Of a stretch of DNA of 64,000 bases, positions 48,701 through 61,400 are shown in pieces. The stretch comes from Chrysaora quinquecirrha (Eukaryota > Cnidaria > Scyphozoa > Semaeostomeae > Pelagiidae): the NCBI GenBank assembly GCA_014526335.1, contig JACTAT010000014.1, forward strand, positions 4,737,840 through 4,801,839. Direction: 5' to 3'. A program made the translations under genes and the position numbers. How positions within the stretch are numbered: position 1 is the stretch's first letter; every line of letters starts with the position of its first letter. A model generated the notes under the pieces. It was not told the origin of the DNA, made no database searches, and saw only the letters and a list, made by a program, of their open reading frames with translations.

Positions 48701-51700
48701 TTAGTTTGAGCTGATTTGTAACGCAGCAACGCGAGCAACATTGACTAATTCAATCTATTCTTTTAGGATTCACAAAGCAGTTACGAAGATGTATCCAAAC
48801 GGAGACTCCTTTCAAGATTCAGTCAAAGCAGTATTGATTTATCGTGTGTTGAATATGATGACCACTCTCTGACTAGAAGACGACGCGCCCGGATGCATGA
48901 AATCATACCGTCAATTACAATTGAACCGGACTGTTGTGATGGATCCGCAAGTGAGAAAAACTCGCCATCGCGGGGATCCGGTAACTGGAGATTAAGTACG
49001 GTCATTGAAGAAAATGAACCTAGTAGTAGAAAGTCAAGTTTTTCTAAACCGGATAAGAGATCGCCGTTACAGAAACAACCAAATGTAGATGATGCGTCGG
49101 ATTGGGACCAGATAAATAAAAATCCGGAACAAGAAGTCTCCGGTAAGCCAAATGGATTTTCGTTGGATAATACGGACATTACTCTTCAACATACTGCCGC
49201 ACGTTTAGAAGCTCTTATGAAAAAACTGGATGTCGCTCATGTCCGGAAGTCGGACTCCGACGCTTTGAATGCACGGAAAGACAGGAATGAACCTAGAGAC
49301 GAAAATAATGGCATCTCAAATGGAACGGAAAACAAGTCAAATAGTGAATTTGCGGATAGGAATCTTTATTACAGAAGAACGCAAAGTAATAATGACGAAC
49401 CAACATCTAGCCGGAGTTCTCTAAAGGTTATTATTCCGGCAATAGACGCACGGAATGCGGAAAGTTTTGGTGATTCTGGTTTATTACAAGAGAATTCAAA
49501 GGTGGATAGGCAAAAGGAGGAAGAGTGTAATTGTGACACTAATGATGATGTTTTCGTGGATGTTTCGCCAAGAAATTTTGAGCTGAATATTGAAGATCCT
49601 ATTGATGAGATGACTGGAAATTCACAAATAGGAACTTATTGTATAGATAAAGGCCTGGAACCAAATGACTCTTGTAACGGTCCGGTAAATGGTTGTGTCG
49701 AAAATGGTCTTGAAATAGTGTCATATTGTACAAAGGCCAATGAAGTAATGAAAAATGAATCGGCTGATTTTAATTGCGAGGAGAGAATTTTCCTTCAGAA
49801 TGACGAAAAATCAACAGAAAATAAAGATTTTGATTTTAAGTTTGACACAGAAACGACTATAGAGAGCAAAAACTCGATTGGTAATGAAATACAGAAAGAC
49901 AACTTTGGTGGACTTTGCGAACATGATAAACAGTCGGAGACAGAAAAACAAACTAAAATTGTTTTGTTCAGCAATTTTCTGAAGATTCTTTAGAAGCTGA
50001 TGATCAAAAGAATTCTGAAAATAATGATGAAAGTATCAAAGCTGATATGGTGATTAAAGAGTGTCAAGGAAAAATTTTGGAAAGGATTGGAACGGGGAAT
50101 CGGAAAGTAATGCAACACGTGTTGTTTATAGAACTGTTGAGAAGAAAGAACCCTTGGATGTACTGAGGAAAAATGATAACTTCATGGTGGGTGAAAGCGA
50201 TGATAATAATAATGATGAGATTGTCAGGAAACCAAGAAGTTGGTCACATAGACTTATGACATCACTAGAGTTAAAGAAATCAGATAATTCTAAAAATAGA
50301 GCGGTTTTAAAAACAGATGATTCCGAGTCGAATTGTGTAAAAACACGCGCTCCTCATCAGGAATCAGAGATTATTTTCGAAGATTAACAACAAGGAGAAT
50401 GCAATTTTCGCAATCTATGGATAATATCAGTGACGGTTTGAATAGGAATATTAAAACTCAAAGTTTAATTGATTTATCTGAGAAACACATGTTTTCTAGT
50501 GAGCAAACTGTGCATGATATACAGCATAAAAATGGAGATTTAAACAGAGATACTCAATCTAATTGCGGAGAAAATCAACAGCAATCTAATCTGAAGACTA
50601 AAAATCGATTTATATCTCAAAGCTTGCAAGATATACGGCGAAGAAGTCTGGAACTCATTCCAGGTCGTGGATCTGCCTTTGTTGATGTTGAAAGATTGAA
50701 GTACTTGCTAAAAACTGGTCACCGTCCGCCTCCTGAGCCTCGGATTCCTGTCGAGGTGGATGAGCCTCAGATCTCAAACGAGGTTGATAAACCTCTGATT
50801 CAAAGTGAAGTTGATGAGGCTCAGATTCAAAATGAGGTTGATGATGCTGACGTTAGAAATTGCTGCAAGGTTAAAGAAACTGGGGGGCGAAGAGATTATC
50901 ACTGTGACATAACTGCCAAGAATTATCGTAGTATACACGGGCTTGGTGGTGGAGATCATTTCAACAAAGGCAGCTCAGACGGACGCTTCTACTTAGGCCA
51001 CGCTAATGAAGACTCCGAAAAAGGACTCTTGGACAAAGAAAAATTGACTAATTCTAATGGTTTTGCTAATGGAGACACTGGAGAAGGTTCTAGAAACACT
51101 TATGATTGTAGCGCATATGCAATATCTGGAGCGACGAGACACTGCACAGGCGCAATGACAAATCCAGATAAAACCTCCCCACAGAACATTTAGAACGATT
51201 TAAACCCCGCATGTTTGCTAAAGGATATAGTATTGAAAGCAGTGGTTTTGAGGACGAGGCTGATGGTTTTCACTTATTACCAGATCGAGGTACTTCTTGT
51301 GCTGAAAATGGAAAGCGAAAGTTTTGTTCTCATTGCTTGCAAGATAGAATTGAAAAACCGATTCTAGAAAAGTCGTTATCATCAAGCTCTGCTGTATCAC
51401 GTGATGTCAGTAGAGACAGCCTCGAACAGAGAAGCTCCACTGATGAAAACGAGGTAAACGGTAGACGGAATCAAAGTGTTGATTTGAGTAAAGTTAATGT
51501 ACCGCGTAATAGTACGCCAGTAGAAGTTGATCACACGTGGTCAGATAGCAGTCATTTCGATTTTCTTGTTAATCAGATAACTGCATTGAGAAAAGAGTTG
51601 AGCGAGCAACAAGAAAGAATGGAGATGTACATTGACGACAGAATGGAAAGAGTAAGTATGTAAATATGTATAATTGTTGCAAACACTTCTGACTAGATAT

Positions 51701-54700
51701 TCCTGCCTTTTAATGTATGGCTTTGCTGCTGTACTACTGCTGCTACTGTCTCTACTACTACTAGTGCTGCTACTAAAATCATGTTAATGCTACTGCTGCC
51801 GCTGATGCTACTGTTGCTACTACTAGTGACGCTGCTATCAGCGCTGATGGAGTTCTGACTGGCGTTACTAGTGATGCCACCTCTTGCGCTGCAATTAGTG
51901 TTGGCATTAGTACTGCTACTAGTACATGAACAATTCCTACTAGTGTTATTGTTTCTAGTACTGTTATGCTGCTGCTTGCAGGTCTGTTTCTATTTGTGCT
52001 GCTTCTACCAATACGGATGCTAACTGATATTATCGCTGCTGATGGTAGGCAATTACTGCTATTTATGGTAGCGTTGCAACTCATGCTGCTTGTTGCTGTT
52101 GGTGATGCTGGTGATGCTGGTGTTAGCTTACTCGTACTGTCTTCAATTGTGATGATTGTACTTTTGCTGCTATTGCTAGCAGTACTGCGATGCGATTTGC
52201 CGTTAGTTTTGTTTCTGCTACTCTTTGTAGTGTATGTTGCTGCAAAATCGGCTGCTGCTTTATGACAGTTGCTGCTATAAATTGTAATAATGCTTGTTAA
52301 ACTAACGATGGAGATGTTTTGCTGCCTATGTTCTGCAGCCCCACTTACTACTGCTTAAAGTGCCACTGTTACATAGGTATTTCTACATCTTGAGCTTTTG
52401 TTACTAGTGCAGTGCTACCTGTTCCATTGTTGTTCTGCTAGAAGCTTTGACGTTACAAGTGTATTGTTGCTTCTTGTGTTCGAGCTAACTACTGGTGTTG
52501 ACCGTTTATGCAATCAGAACTACTGCATGTACTCAAATAATGCTAGCAGTGCTGCTAGTGTATCTATTACTACTTTTGTCTGCTATAATACAACACTTGT
52601 AACGGAAATGTATTTTCTTTACTTAAAGATGAAGACTTCAATTTTGACGGAAATATCAATCATGAGTGCTTCTCAGAAAATTCCATCACCAAATGCATCT
52701 CATGTAAGTTGGGAAATTTATAGTTTATTTTACTGGTAAAGATTACTATTAACATTAGAGAGATGCTTATTAGAGAGGTACTTATTAGAGAGGTGCTTAT
52801 TAGAGAGGTGCTTATTAGAGAGGTGCTTATTACAGAGGTGCTTATTAGAGAGGTGCTTATTAGAGAGGTGCTTATTAGAGAGGTGCTTATTAGAGAGGTG
52901 CTTATTAGAGAGGTGCTTATTAGAGAGGTGCTTATTAGAGAGGTGCTTATTAGAGAGGTGCTTATTACAGAGGTGCTTATTAGAGAGGTGCTTATTAGAG
53001 AGGTGCTTATTAGAGAGGTGCTTATTAGAGAGGTGCTTATTAGAGAGGTGCTTATTAGAGAGGTGCTTATTAGAGAGGTGCTTATTAGAGAGGTGCTTAT
53101 TAGAGAGGTGCTTATTAGAGAGGTGCTTATTAGAGAGGTGCTTATTAGAGAGGTGCTTATTAGAGAGGTGCTTATTAGAGAGGTGCTTATTAGAGAGGTG
53201 CTTATTAGAGAGGTGCTTATAAGAGAGATGCTTTTTAGAGAGGTGCTTTATTAGAGAGGTGCTTGTTAGAGAGGTGCTTATTAGAGAGGTGCTATTTAGA
53301 GAGGTGCTCACTGGAGAGGAGCTCATTGGAGAGGTGCTGATTGGAGAGGTGCTTATTAGAGAGGTGCTTATTAGAGAGGTGCTTATTAGAGAGGTGCTGT
53401 TTAGAGAGGTGCTTATTAGAGAGGTGCTTATTAGAGAGGTGCTTATTAGAGAGGTGCTTATTAGAGAGGTGCTTTATTAGAGAGGTGCTTATTAGAGAGG
53501 TGCTTATTAGAGAGGTGCTTATTAGAGAGGTTCTTATTGGAGAGGTACTGATTAGAGGGCTGCCTGTTAGAGAGGAGCTTATTAGAGAGGTGCTTATTAG
53601 AGAGGTGCTTATGAGAAAGGTGCTTATTAGAGAGGTCTTTATTAGAGAGGCGCTTATTAGAAAAATGCTTATTAAAGAGATGCCTGTTGGAGAGGTGCTT
53701 TAGGAGAGTAACTTATTAGAAATGGGGGCAAAAGAACCAGGACCGGGTGGGGACATTAGGAGTCTCGAGTCCATTAGGATTTTCTACAAAATGAATTTCT
53801 TTTTCAAATCGCTCTTTTCTTAATGTTTCCCTTGTTTTAGGTACACCGTGATTTCATGCCCTCCCAACTTTGAAGTGCTTCCGAAATTGCTTCTTATAAA
53901 CTTATTTCTTGTACAGAGTTTTAAGTGGATTTATCTTACATTAAAACTGTAAAACCTACTTTTTCAGACTGAAGAGTGAAGAGACGCAAGAAACTGTCAT
54001 TGCTGAAGTTCTTCATATAAATAAAAGTGGAACTGCACAAAAAGTAAGAAAGAATCTTGTATCTTATCAACCATTTAACGGACTATAGTTTTATAATTGC
54101 AAAATTTGCTTGGAAATTATTGACATTGCTCAGAAATATTCTTCCTTAAGTTTTATCTCATGATAAAATTTATTAAAAATATAGTCTAAATAAAATCATT
54201 GGTAAAACCAGTAGATAATCGTAAAAGATAGATAAAAATGAATTTTTTTAGAATTTTATATTTTGTAGCAGTTTTCTATGTAGGGGTAGCAATTGTTAGT
54301 TTTCTATCACTTTTTAGATGATTCATCTGTAAATATATCCGTAATTAATTGGTAAATTTCTATGCCGCTTGTGGAGGGTAATTTTTAGTACTTCTATATT
54401 AAGGGTTAAACGTAAATTTAGCAAGATTCGGGAGGAATCGTGCTGAAACAGATACACTAATGCCCTGGTTAGACGATCAAACATTTGGTAAAATTTGAGA
54501 TTTGCTTGTCAAGCAAAATTTTGACCGTTTGGCCGTTTCGTCGAATAAATTTTGTTTGCGTCAAGCAAAACATGTTTTTGAACTTTTTCAAAAACATCAT
54601 GTCGAGAAAGTTTTATTTCTTTTGCCCGCCAAGCAATGCTTTTGGACGTGGCCAACCGCTCAACTATTTGTTGTCAAGAAAATTTAGAATGTTGGACCAA

Positions 54701-55289
54701 CAATGTTTGATCGTTTAGCTAGGGCCTAAAAGTAGGGCTATAGCTTATTGAATTTATCAGCTTAATTTGATGAAGATTTGATTTCTAACACATTTTCCTT
54801 GGGCAGGCAGGCCTGCTCTTTTGCACACAGATTGATGATAGCTATTTTGCAGACCCATGTATGGAAAGCAAAAAAAATCTATTATCCATCGCAACAATAT
54901 CTAAAATTTGTGGACCCAGTTTAACTGTATTTAAAACGTCTGAAACATTTCGTCCCAGTCTCGAGGCCCTATTAGGTTATTCAGGATATGGAACATTTCC
55001 AGAACAATTCAATGGAGCTAGAAATTCTAGATTCTTAGGGAATATGCGATATTTTTGTGGAATTTCGAGATTAGGGATAAGTATTTTAAGACAGCATGTA
55101 GGGAATAAAGGATATGTTCGTAAAAACTGTTGGACATATGGGATGTTTTTTGACCCAATAACGGACCCTCAGTCTCAGCCTTCTATTTTATCCCGCATGG
55201 TGTCTTTGAGGAGTTACCTTAGATTCAACAACGATCATTATGTAATGGAGAAAATCCTACCGTCTCTGAAGCACGAAATTTTATTTTAG
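42710..55289 (+). CDS. ITPRID/KRAP-like (IP3-receptor-interacting domain) protein; 3' end uncertain
   Basis: Well-supported exons: 42710-42779, 43576-43746, 44165-44288, 45353-45511, 48042-48237, 48767-51651, all phase-consistent. Exon 5 has DPEETLISLGFG and PVRFLKHASEAKGID, the signature of the KRAP/TESPA1 (ITPRID) family, which tethers IP3 receptors to actin. Exon 6 is a 960-residue acidic, Ser/Asn-rich, low-complexity block ending in a coiled coil (QITALRKELSEQQERMEMY). Four one-base breaks (49975-49978, 50070-50074, 50339-50343, 51177-51180) are each repaired by one base. Candidate further exons are 52629-52703, 53968-54043 and 54831-55289; the last two join in phase, but 52629 does not join either neighbour cleanly, so the true C-terminus is unresolved. 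The assignment rests on one short domain. Confidence 0.62.
44417..44520. repeat. Short palindromic element, family A (copy 5)
   Basis: GGTGTACGAGATTCCTGTTG at one end and GGGTGTACGAGATTCCC then AGTGAATTGCC at the other, in an intron of the ITPRID-like gene. Confidence 0.5.
46461..46594. repeat. Short palindromic element, family A (copy 6, best preserved)
   Basis: Left end GAGGGGTAATTCACTCCTTG and right end AAGGCGTGAATTGCCCCTCG are inverted complements, with GTCTCGTACAG / CCCGTACTCC just inside. The element is about 134 bp long. Confidence 0.65.
48255..48560. repeat. TTTAC / TTGAC / TCGAC pentanucleotide array
   Basis: Alternating blocks of ACTTG, ACTCG and CTTTA units, with one block type giving way to another; it decays into T-rich DNA to about 48700. 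Lies in the intron before the large exon. Confidence 0.88.
51725..52290. repeat. Degenerate CTG/CTA-rich tract
   Basis: Repeated GCTGCTACTGCTGCT-like triplets mixed with TACTAG variants in an intron. It gives long but compositionally trivial frames rich in Leu, Val and Ala. Confidence 0.7.
52757..53712. repeat. 15-bp minisatellite, about 60 copies
   Basis: Unit CTTATTAGAGAGGTG repeated nearly perfectly from 52757 to about 53250, then with more variants to 53712. Because 15 is divisible by three, it reads as endless LIREV or its other-frame equivalents. It lies between two candidate ITPRID-like exons. Confidence 0.95.
54461..54726. mobile_element. Harbinger-like MITE (family B, best copy) with TAA duplication
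   Basis: Ends TGCCCTGGTTAGACGATCAA and, inverted, GGCCCTAGCTAAACGATCAA; TAA flanks both sides (54458-54460, 54727-54729). A TWA target and GGCC-type ends suggest PIF/Harbinger. No coding capacity. Confidence 0.75.
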
Positions 55290-55489
55290 CAAATATTTCT
55301 TCGTTGACTTAATTAATTAAGTTCATTATATAAATTTAACTTGGACAGTAATATTTAACGATTTTTCACTGTAAGATAGCTAATTCATATCTACAATGAA
55401 GATTTTCTACAAAGCTAATTCTTTTCTCTTCTTGTTTTCTATTTTTGTACTACCTTTCTTACATTTTGCCTTACTGTAAGCTTCATTTT

Positions 55490-58400
55490 GCCTTAGCCTT
55501 GCTTTTTTCGAGGCAATTTCCAGGGCTCTATTAAGCCGATAAAAGGCATTAAAATGGTTAATCCTACTGTTTGGGAGCTATTTTTGATGATTTGGGTCCA
55601 TTTGAAACCCTCAATTTTGGCCGATTTTTGGCCATTTTGCCTTAGTATAGCCTTGCCTTTTTTCCTAAAAATGGGCCATTTTGAGGGTTTTTATTTTGTC
55701 GATTTTATGGCCTAAATACCTTTATAAAAGCCGATAAAAGGCATCAAAATGGGTAATCCTACTGTTTGGGAGCTATTTTCGATGATTTCGGTCGATTTGG
55801 AAACCCTTAATTTTGGCCGATTTTTGGCCATTTTGCTTTAGTATAGCCTTGCCTTTTTGCCCAAAAATGGCCGATTTTAAAATGGGCGAGTTTATTTTGT
55901 CGATTTTATGGGCTAAATACCTTTATAAAAGACGATAAAAGGCATTGAAAAGGGTAATCCTACTGTTTGGGAGCTATTTTTGATGATTTAGGTCGATTTG
56001 GAAACCCTAAATTTTTGCCGATTTTTGGCCATTTTGCCTTAGTATAGCCTTGCCTTTTTGCCCAAAAGGGCGATTTTAAGGGTTTTATTTTGTCGATTTT
56101 ATGGGCTAAATACCTTTATAAAAGAGGATAAAAGGCATTGGAAAGGGTAATCCTACTGTTTGGAAGCTATTTTGATGATTTAGGTCGATTTGGAAACCCT
56201 CGATTTTGGCCGATTTTTGGCCATTTTGCCTTAGTATAGCCTTGCCTTTTTGCCTAAAAATGGGCGATTTTAGGGTTTTATTTTGTCGATTTTATGGGCT
56301 AAATACCTTTATAAAAGACGATAAAAGGCATTGGAAAGGGTAATCCTACTGTTTGGCAGCTTATTTGGATGATTTAGGTCAATTTGAAACCCTCAATTTT
56401 TGCCGATTTTTGGCCATTTTGCCTTAGTATAGCCTTGCCTTTTGCCTAAAACTGGTCGATTTTGGGTTTTTATTCTGTCGATTTTATGGGCTAAATACCT
56501 TTATAAAAGCCGATAAAAGGCATTGGAAAGTGTAATCCTACTGTTTGGGAGCTATATTTGATGATTTAGGTCGATTTGTGAAACCCTAAATTTTCTGCCG
56601 ATTTCAGGCCATTTTGCCTTAGTATAGCCTTGCGTTTTTCCTAAAACTGGGCGATTTTTAGGGTTTTTATTTTGTCGATTTTATGGGCTAAATACCTTTA
56701 TAAAAGACGATAAAAGGCATTGAAAAGGGTAATCCCACTGTTTGGCAGCTATTTTTGATGATTTAGGTCGATTTGGAAACCCTAAATTTTTGCCGATTTT
56801 GATGCATTTTGCCTTAGTATAGCCTTGTTTTGCCTAAAAATGGGCGATTTTTAGGGTTTTTATTTTGTCGATTTTACGGGCTAAATACATTTATAGAAGA
56901 CGATAAAAGGCATTGGAAAGGGTAATCCTACTGTTTGGGAGCTATTTTTGATGATTTAGGTCGATTTGGAAACCCTAAATTTTTGCCGATTTTCGGCCAT
57001 TTTGCCTTAGTATAGCCTTGCCTTTTTGCCTAAAAATGGGCGATTTTTAGGGTTTTTATTTTGTCGATTTTATGGGCTAAATACCTTTATAAAAGAGGAT
57101 AAAAGGCATTGGAAAGGGTAATCCTACTGTTTGAGAGGTATTTTTGATGATTTAGGTCGATTTGGAAACCCTCAATTTCGGCCGATTTTTGGCCATTTTG
57201 CCTTAGTATAGCCTTGCCTTTTTGCCTAAAAATGGGCGATTTTTAGGGTTTTTATTTTGTCGATTTTATGGGCTAATTACCTTTATAAAAGACGATAAAA
57301 GGCATTGGAAAGGGTAATCCTACTATTTGAGAGGTATTTTTGATGATTTAGGTCGATTTGGAAACCCTAAATTTTGGCCGATTTTTGGCCATTTTGCCTT
57401 AGTATAGCCTTGCCTTTTTGCCTAAAAATGGGCGATTTTCAGGGTTTTTATTTTGTCGATTTTATGGGCTAAATACCTTTATAAAAGACGATAAAAGGCA
57501 TTGGAAAGGGTAATCCTACTGTTTGGGTGTTATTTTTGATGATTTAGGTCGATTTGGAAACCCTCAATTTCGGCCGATTTTTGGCCATTTTGCCTTAGTA
57601 TAGCCTTGCCTTTTTGCCTAAAAATGGGCGATTTTTAGTGTTTTTATTTTGTCGATTTTATGGGCTAAATACCTTTATAAAAGACGATAAAAGGCATTGA
57701 AAAGGGTAATCCTACTGATTGGGAGCTATTTTTGATGATTTAGGTCGATTCGGAAACCCTAAATTTTTGCCGATTTTTGGCCATTTTGCCTTAGTATAGC
57801 CTTGCCTTTTTGCCTAAAAATGGGCGATTTTTAGGGTTTTTATTTTGTCGATTTTACGGGCTAAATACATTTATAAAAGACGATAAAAGGCATTGGAAAG
57901 GGTAATCCTACTGATTGGGAGCTATTTTTGATGATTTAGGTCGATTTGGAAACCCTCAATTTCGGCCGATTTTTGGCCATTTTGCCTTAGTATAGCCTTG
58001 CCTTTTTGCCTAAAAATGGGCGATTTTTAGGGTTTTTATTTTGTCGATTTTATGGGCTAAATACCTTTATAAAAGAGGATAAAAGGCATTGGAAAGGGTA
58101 ATCCTACTGTTTGAGAGCTATTTTTGATGATTTGGGTCGATTTGGAAACCCTAAATTTTGGCCGATTTTTGGCCATTTTGCCTTAGTATAGCCTTGCCTT
58201 TTTGCCTAAAAATGGGCGATTGTTAGGGTTTTTATTTTGTCGATTTTACGGGCTAAATACCTTTATAAAAGAGGATAAAAGGCATTGGAAAGGGTAATCC
58301 TACTGTTTGAGAGATATTTTTGATGATTTAGGTCGATTTGGAAACCCTCAATTTCGGCCGATTTTTGGCCATTTTGCCTTAGTATAGCCTTGCCTTTTTG

Positions 58401-61400
58401 CCTAAAAATGGGCGATTTTTAGGGTTTTTATTTTGTCGATTTTATGGGCTAAATACCTTTATAAAAGAGGATAAAAGGCATTGGAAAGGGTAATCCTACT
58501 GTTTGAGAGGTATTTTTGATGATTTAGGTCGATTTGGAAACCCTCAATTTCGGCCGATTTTTGGCCATTTTGCCTTAGTATAGCCTTTTTTTTGCCTAAA
58601 AATGGGCGATTTTAGGGTTTTTATTTTGTCGATTTTATGGGCTAAATACCTTTATAAAAGACGATAAAAGGCATTGGAAAGGGTAATCCTACTATTTGAG
58701 AGGTATTTTGATGATTTAGGTCGATTTGAAACCCTAAATTTTGGCCGATTTTTGGCCATTTTGCCTTAGTATAGCCTTGCCTTTTTGCCTAAAAATGGGC
58801 GATTTTCAGGGTTTTTATTTTGTCGATTTTATGGGCTAAATACCTTTATAAAAGACGATAAAAGGCATTGGAAAGGGTAATCCTACTGTTTGGGTGTTAT
58901 TTTGATGATTTAGGTCGATTTGGAAACCCTCAATTTCGGCCGATTTTTGGCCATTTTGCCTTAGTATAGCCTTGCCTTTTTGCCTAAAAATGGGCGATTT
59001 TTAGTGTTTTTATTTTGTCGATTTTATGGGCTAAATACCTTTATAAAAGACGATAAAAGGCATTGAAAAGGGTAATCCTACTGATTGGGAGCTATTTTTG
59101 ATGATTTAGGTCGATTCGGAAACCCTAAATTTTTGCCGATTTTTGGCCATTTTGCCTTAGTATAGCCTTGCCTTTTTGCCTAAAAATGGGCGATTTTTAG
59201 GGTTTTTATTTTGTCGATTTTACGGGCTAAATACATTTATAAAAGACGATAAAAGGCATTGGAAAGGGTAATCCTACTGATTGGGAGCTATTTTTGATGA
59301 TTTAGGTCGATTTGGAAACCCTCAATTTCGGCCGATTTTTGGCCATTTTGCCTTAGTATAGCCTTGCCTTTTTGCCTAAAAATGGGCGATTTTAGGGTTT
59401 TATTTTGTCGATTTTATGGGCTAAATACCTTTATAAAAGAGGATAAAAGGCATTGGAAAAGGTAATCCTACTGTTTGAGAGCTATTTTTGATGATTTGGG
59501 TCGATTTGGAAACCCTAAATTTTGGCCGATTTTTGGCCATTTTGCCTTAGTATAGCCTTGCCTTTTTGCCTAAAAATGGGCGATTGTTAGGGTTTTTATT
59601 TTGTCGATTTTACGGGCTAAATACCTTTATAAAAGAGGATAAAAGGCATTGGAAAGGGTAATCCTACTGTTTGAGAGATATTTTTGATGATTTAGGTCGA
59701 TTTGGAAACCCTCAATTTCGGCCGATTTTTGGCCATTTTGCCTTAGTATAGCCTTGCCTTTTTGCCTAAAAATGGGCGATTTTTAGGGTTTTTATTTTGT
59801 CGATTTTATGGGCTAAATACCTTTATAAAAGACGATAAAAGGCATTGGAACGGGTAATCCTACTGTTTGAGAGGTATTTTTGATGAATTAGGTCGATTTG
59901 GAAACCCTAAATTTTGGCCGATTTTTGGCCATTTTGCCTTAGTATAGCCTTGCCTTTTTGCCTAAAAATGGGCGATTTTCAGGGTTTTTATTTTGTCGAT
60001 TTTATGGGCTAAATACCTTTATAAAAGACGATAAAAGGCATTGGAACGGGTAATCCTACTGTTTGAGAGGTATTTTTGATGATTTAGGTCGATTTGGAAA
60101 CCCTCAATTTTGGCCAATTTTTGGCCATTTTGCCTTAGTATAGCCTTGCCTTTTTGCCTATAAATGGGCGATTTTTAGGGTTTTTATTTTGTCGATTTTA
60201 CGGGCTAAATACATTTATAAAAGACGATAAAAGGCATTGGAAAGGGTAATCCTACTGTTTGGGAGCTATTTTTGATGATTTAGGTCGATTTGGAAACCCT
60301 AAATTTTTGCCGATTTTTGGCCATTTTGCCTTAGTATAGCCTTGCCTTTTTGCCTAAAAATGGGCGATTTTTAGGGTTTTTATTTTGTCTATTTTATGGG
60401 CTAAATACCTTTATAAAAGACGATAAAAGGCATTGAAAAGGGTAATCCTACTGTTTGGGAGCTATTTTTGATGATTTATGTCGATTTGGAAACCCTAAAT
60501 TTTTGCCGATTTTTGGCCATTTTGCCTTAGTATAGCCTTGCCTTTTTGCCTAAAATTGGGCGATTTTAAGGGTTTTTATTTTGTCGATTTTACGGGCTAA
60601 ATACCTTTATAAAAGAGGATAAAAGGCATTGGAAAGGGTAGTCCTACTGTTTGAGAGGTATTTTTGATGATTTAGGTCGATTTGGAAACCCTCAATTTCG
60701 GCCGATTTTTGGCCATTTTGCCTTAGTATAGGCTTGCCTTTTTGCCTAAAAATGGGCGATTTTTAGGGTTTTTATTTTGTCTATTTTATGGGCTAAATAC
60801 CTTTATTACTGTTTGGGAGCTATTTTTGATGATTTAGGTCGATTTGGAAACCCTAAATTTTGACCGATTTTTGGCCATTTTGCCTTAGTATAGCCTTGCC
60901 TTTTTGCCTAAAAATGGGCGATTTTTAGGGCTTTTATTTTGTCGATTTTATGGGCTAAATACCTTTATAAAAGACGATAAAAGGCATTGAAAAGGGTAAT
61001 CCTACTGTTTGGGAGCTATTTTTGATGATTTAGGTCGATTTGGAAACCCTAAATTTTTGCCGATTTTTGGCCATTTTGCCTTAGTATAGCCTTGCCTTTT
61101 TGCCTAAAAATGGGCGATTTTAAGGGTTTTTATTTTGTCGATTTTACGGGCTAAATACCTTTATAAAAGAGGATAAAAGGCATTGGAAAGGGTAATCCTA
61201 CTGTTTTAGAGGTATTTTTGATGATTTAGGTCGATTTGGAAACCCTCAATTTCGGCCGATTTTTGGCCATTTTGCCTTAGTATAGCCTTGCCTTTTTGCC
61301 TAAAAATGGGCGATTTTTAGGGTTTTTATTTTGTCGATTTTATGGGCTAATTACCTTTATAAAAGACGATAAAAGGCATTGGAAAGGGTAATCCTACTGT

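Noticed and set aside
51779..52265. Leu/Val-rich membrane-like proteins
   Set aside because: Frames across the CTG/CTA-rich tract; simple-sequence artefacts.
52730..53703. Repetitive LIREV / KHLSN proteins
   Set aside because: Produced by the 15-bp minisatellite, whose unit length keeps frames open; no start context or flanking coding signal.
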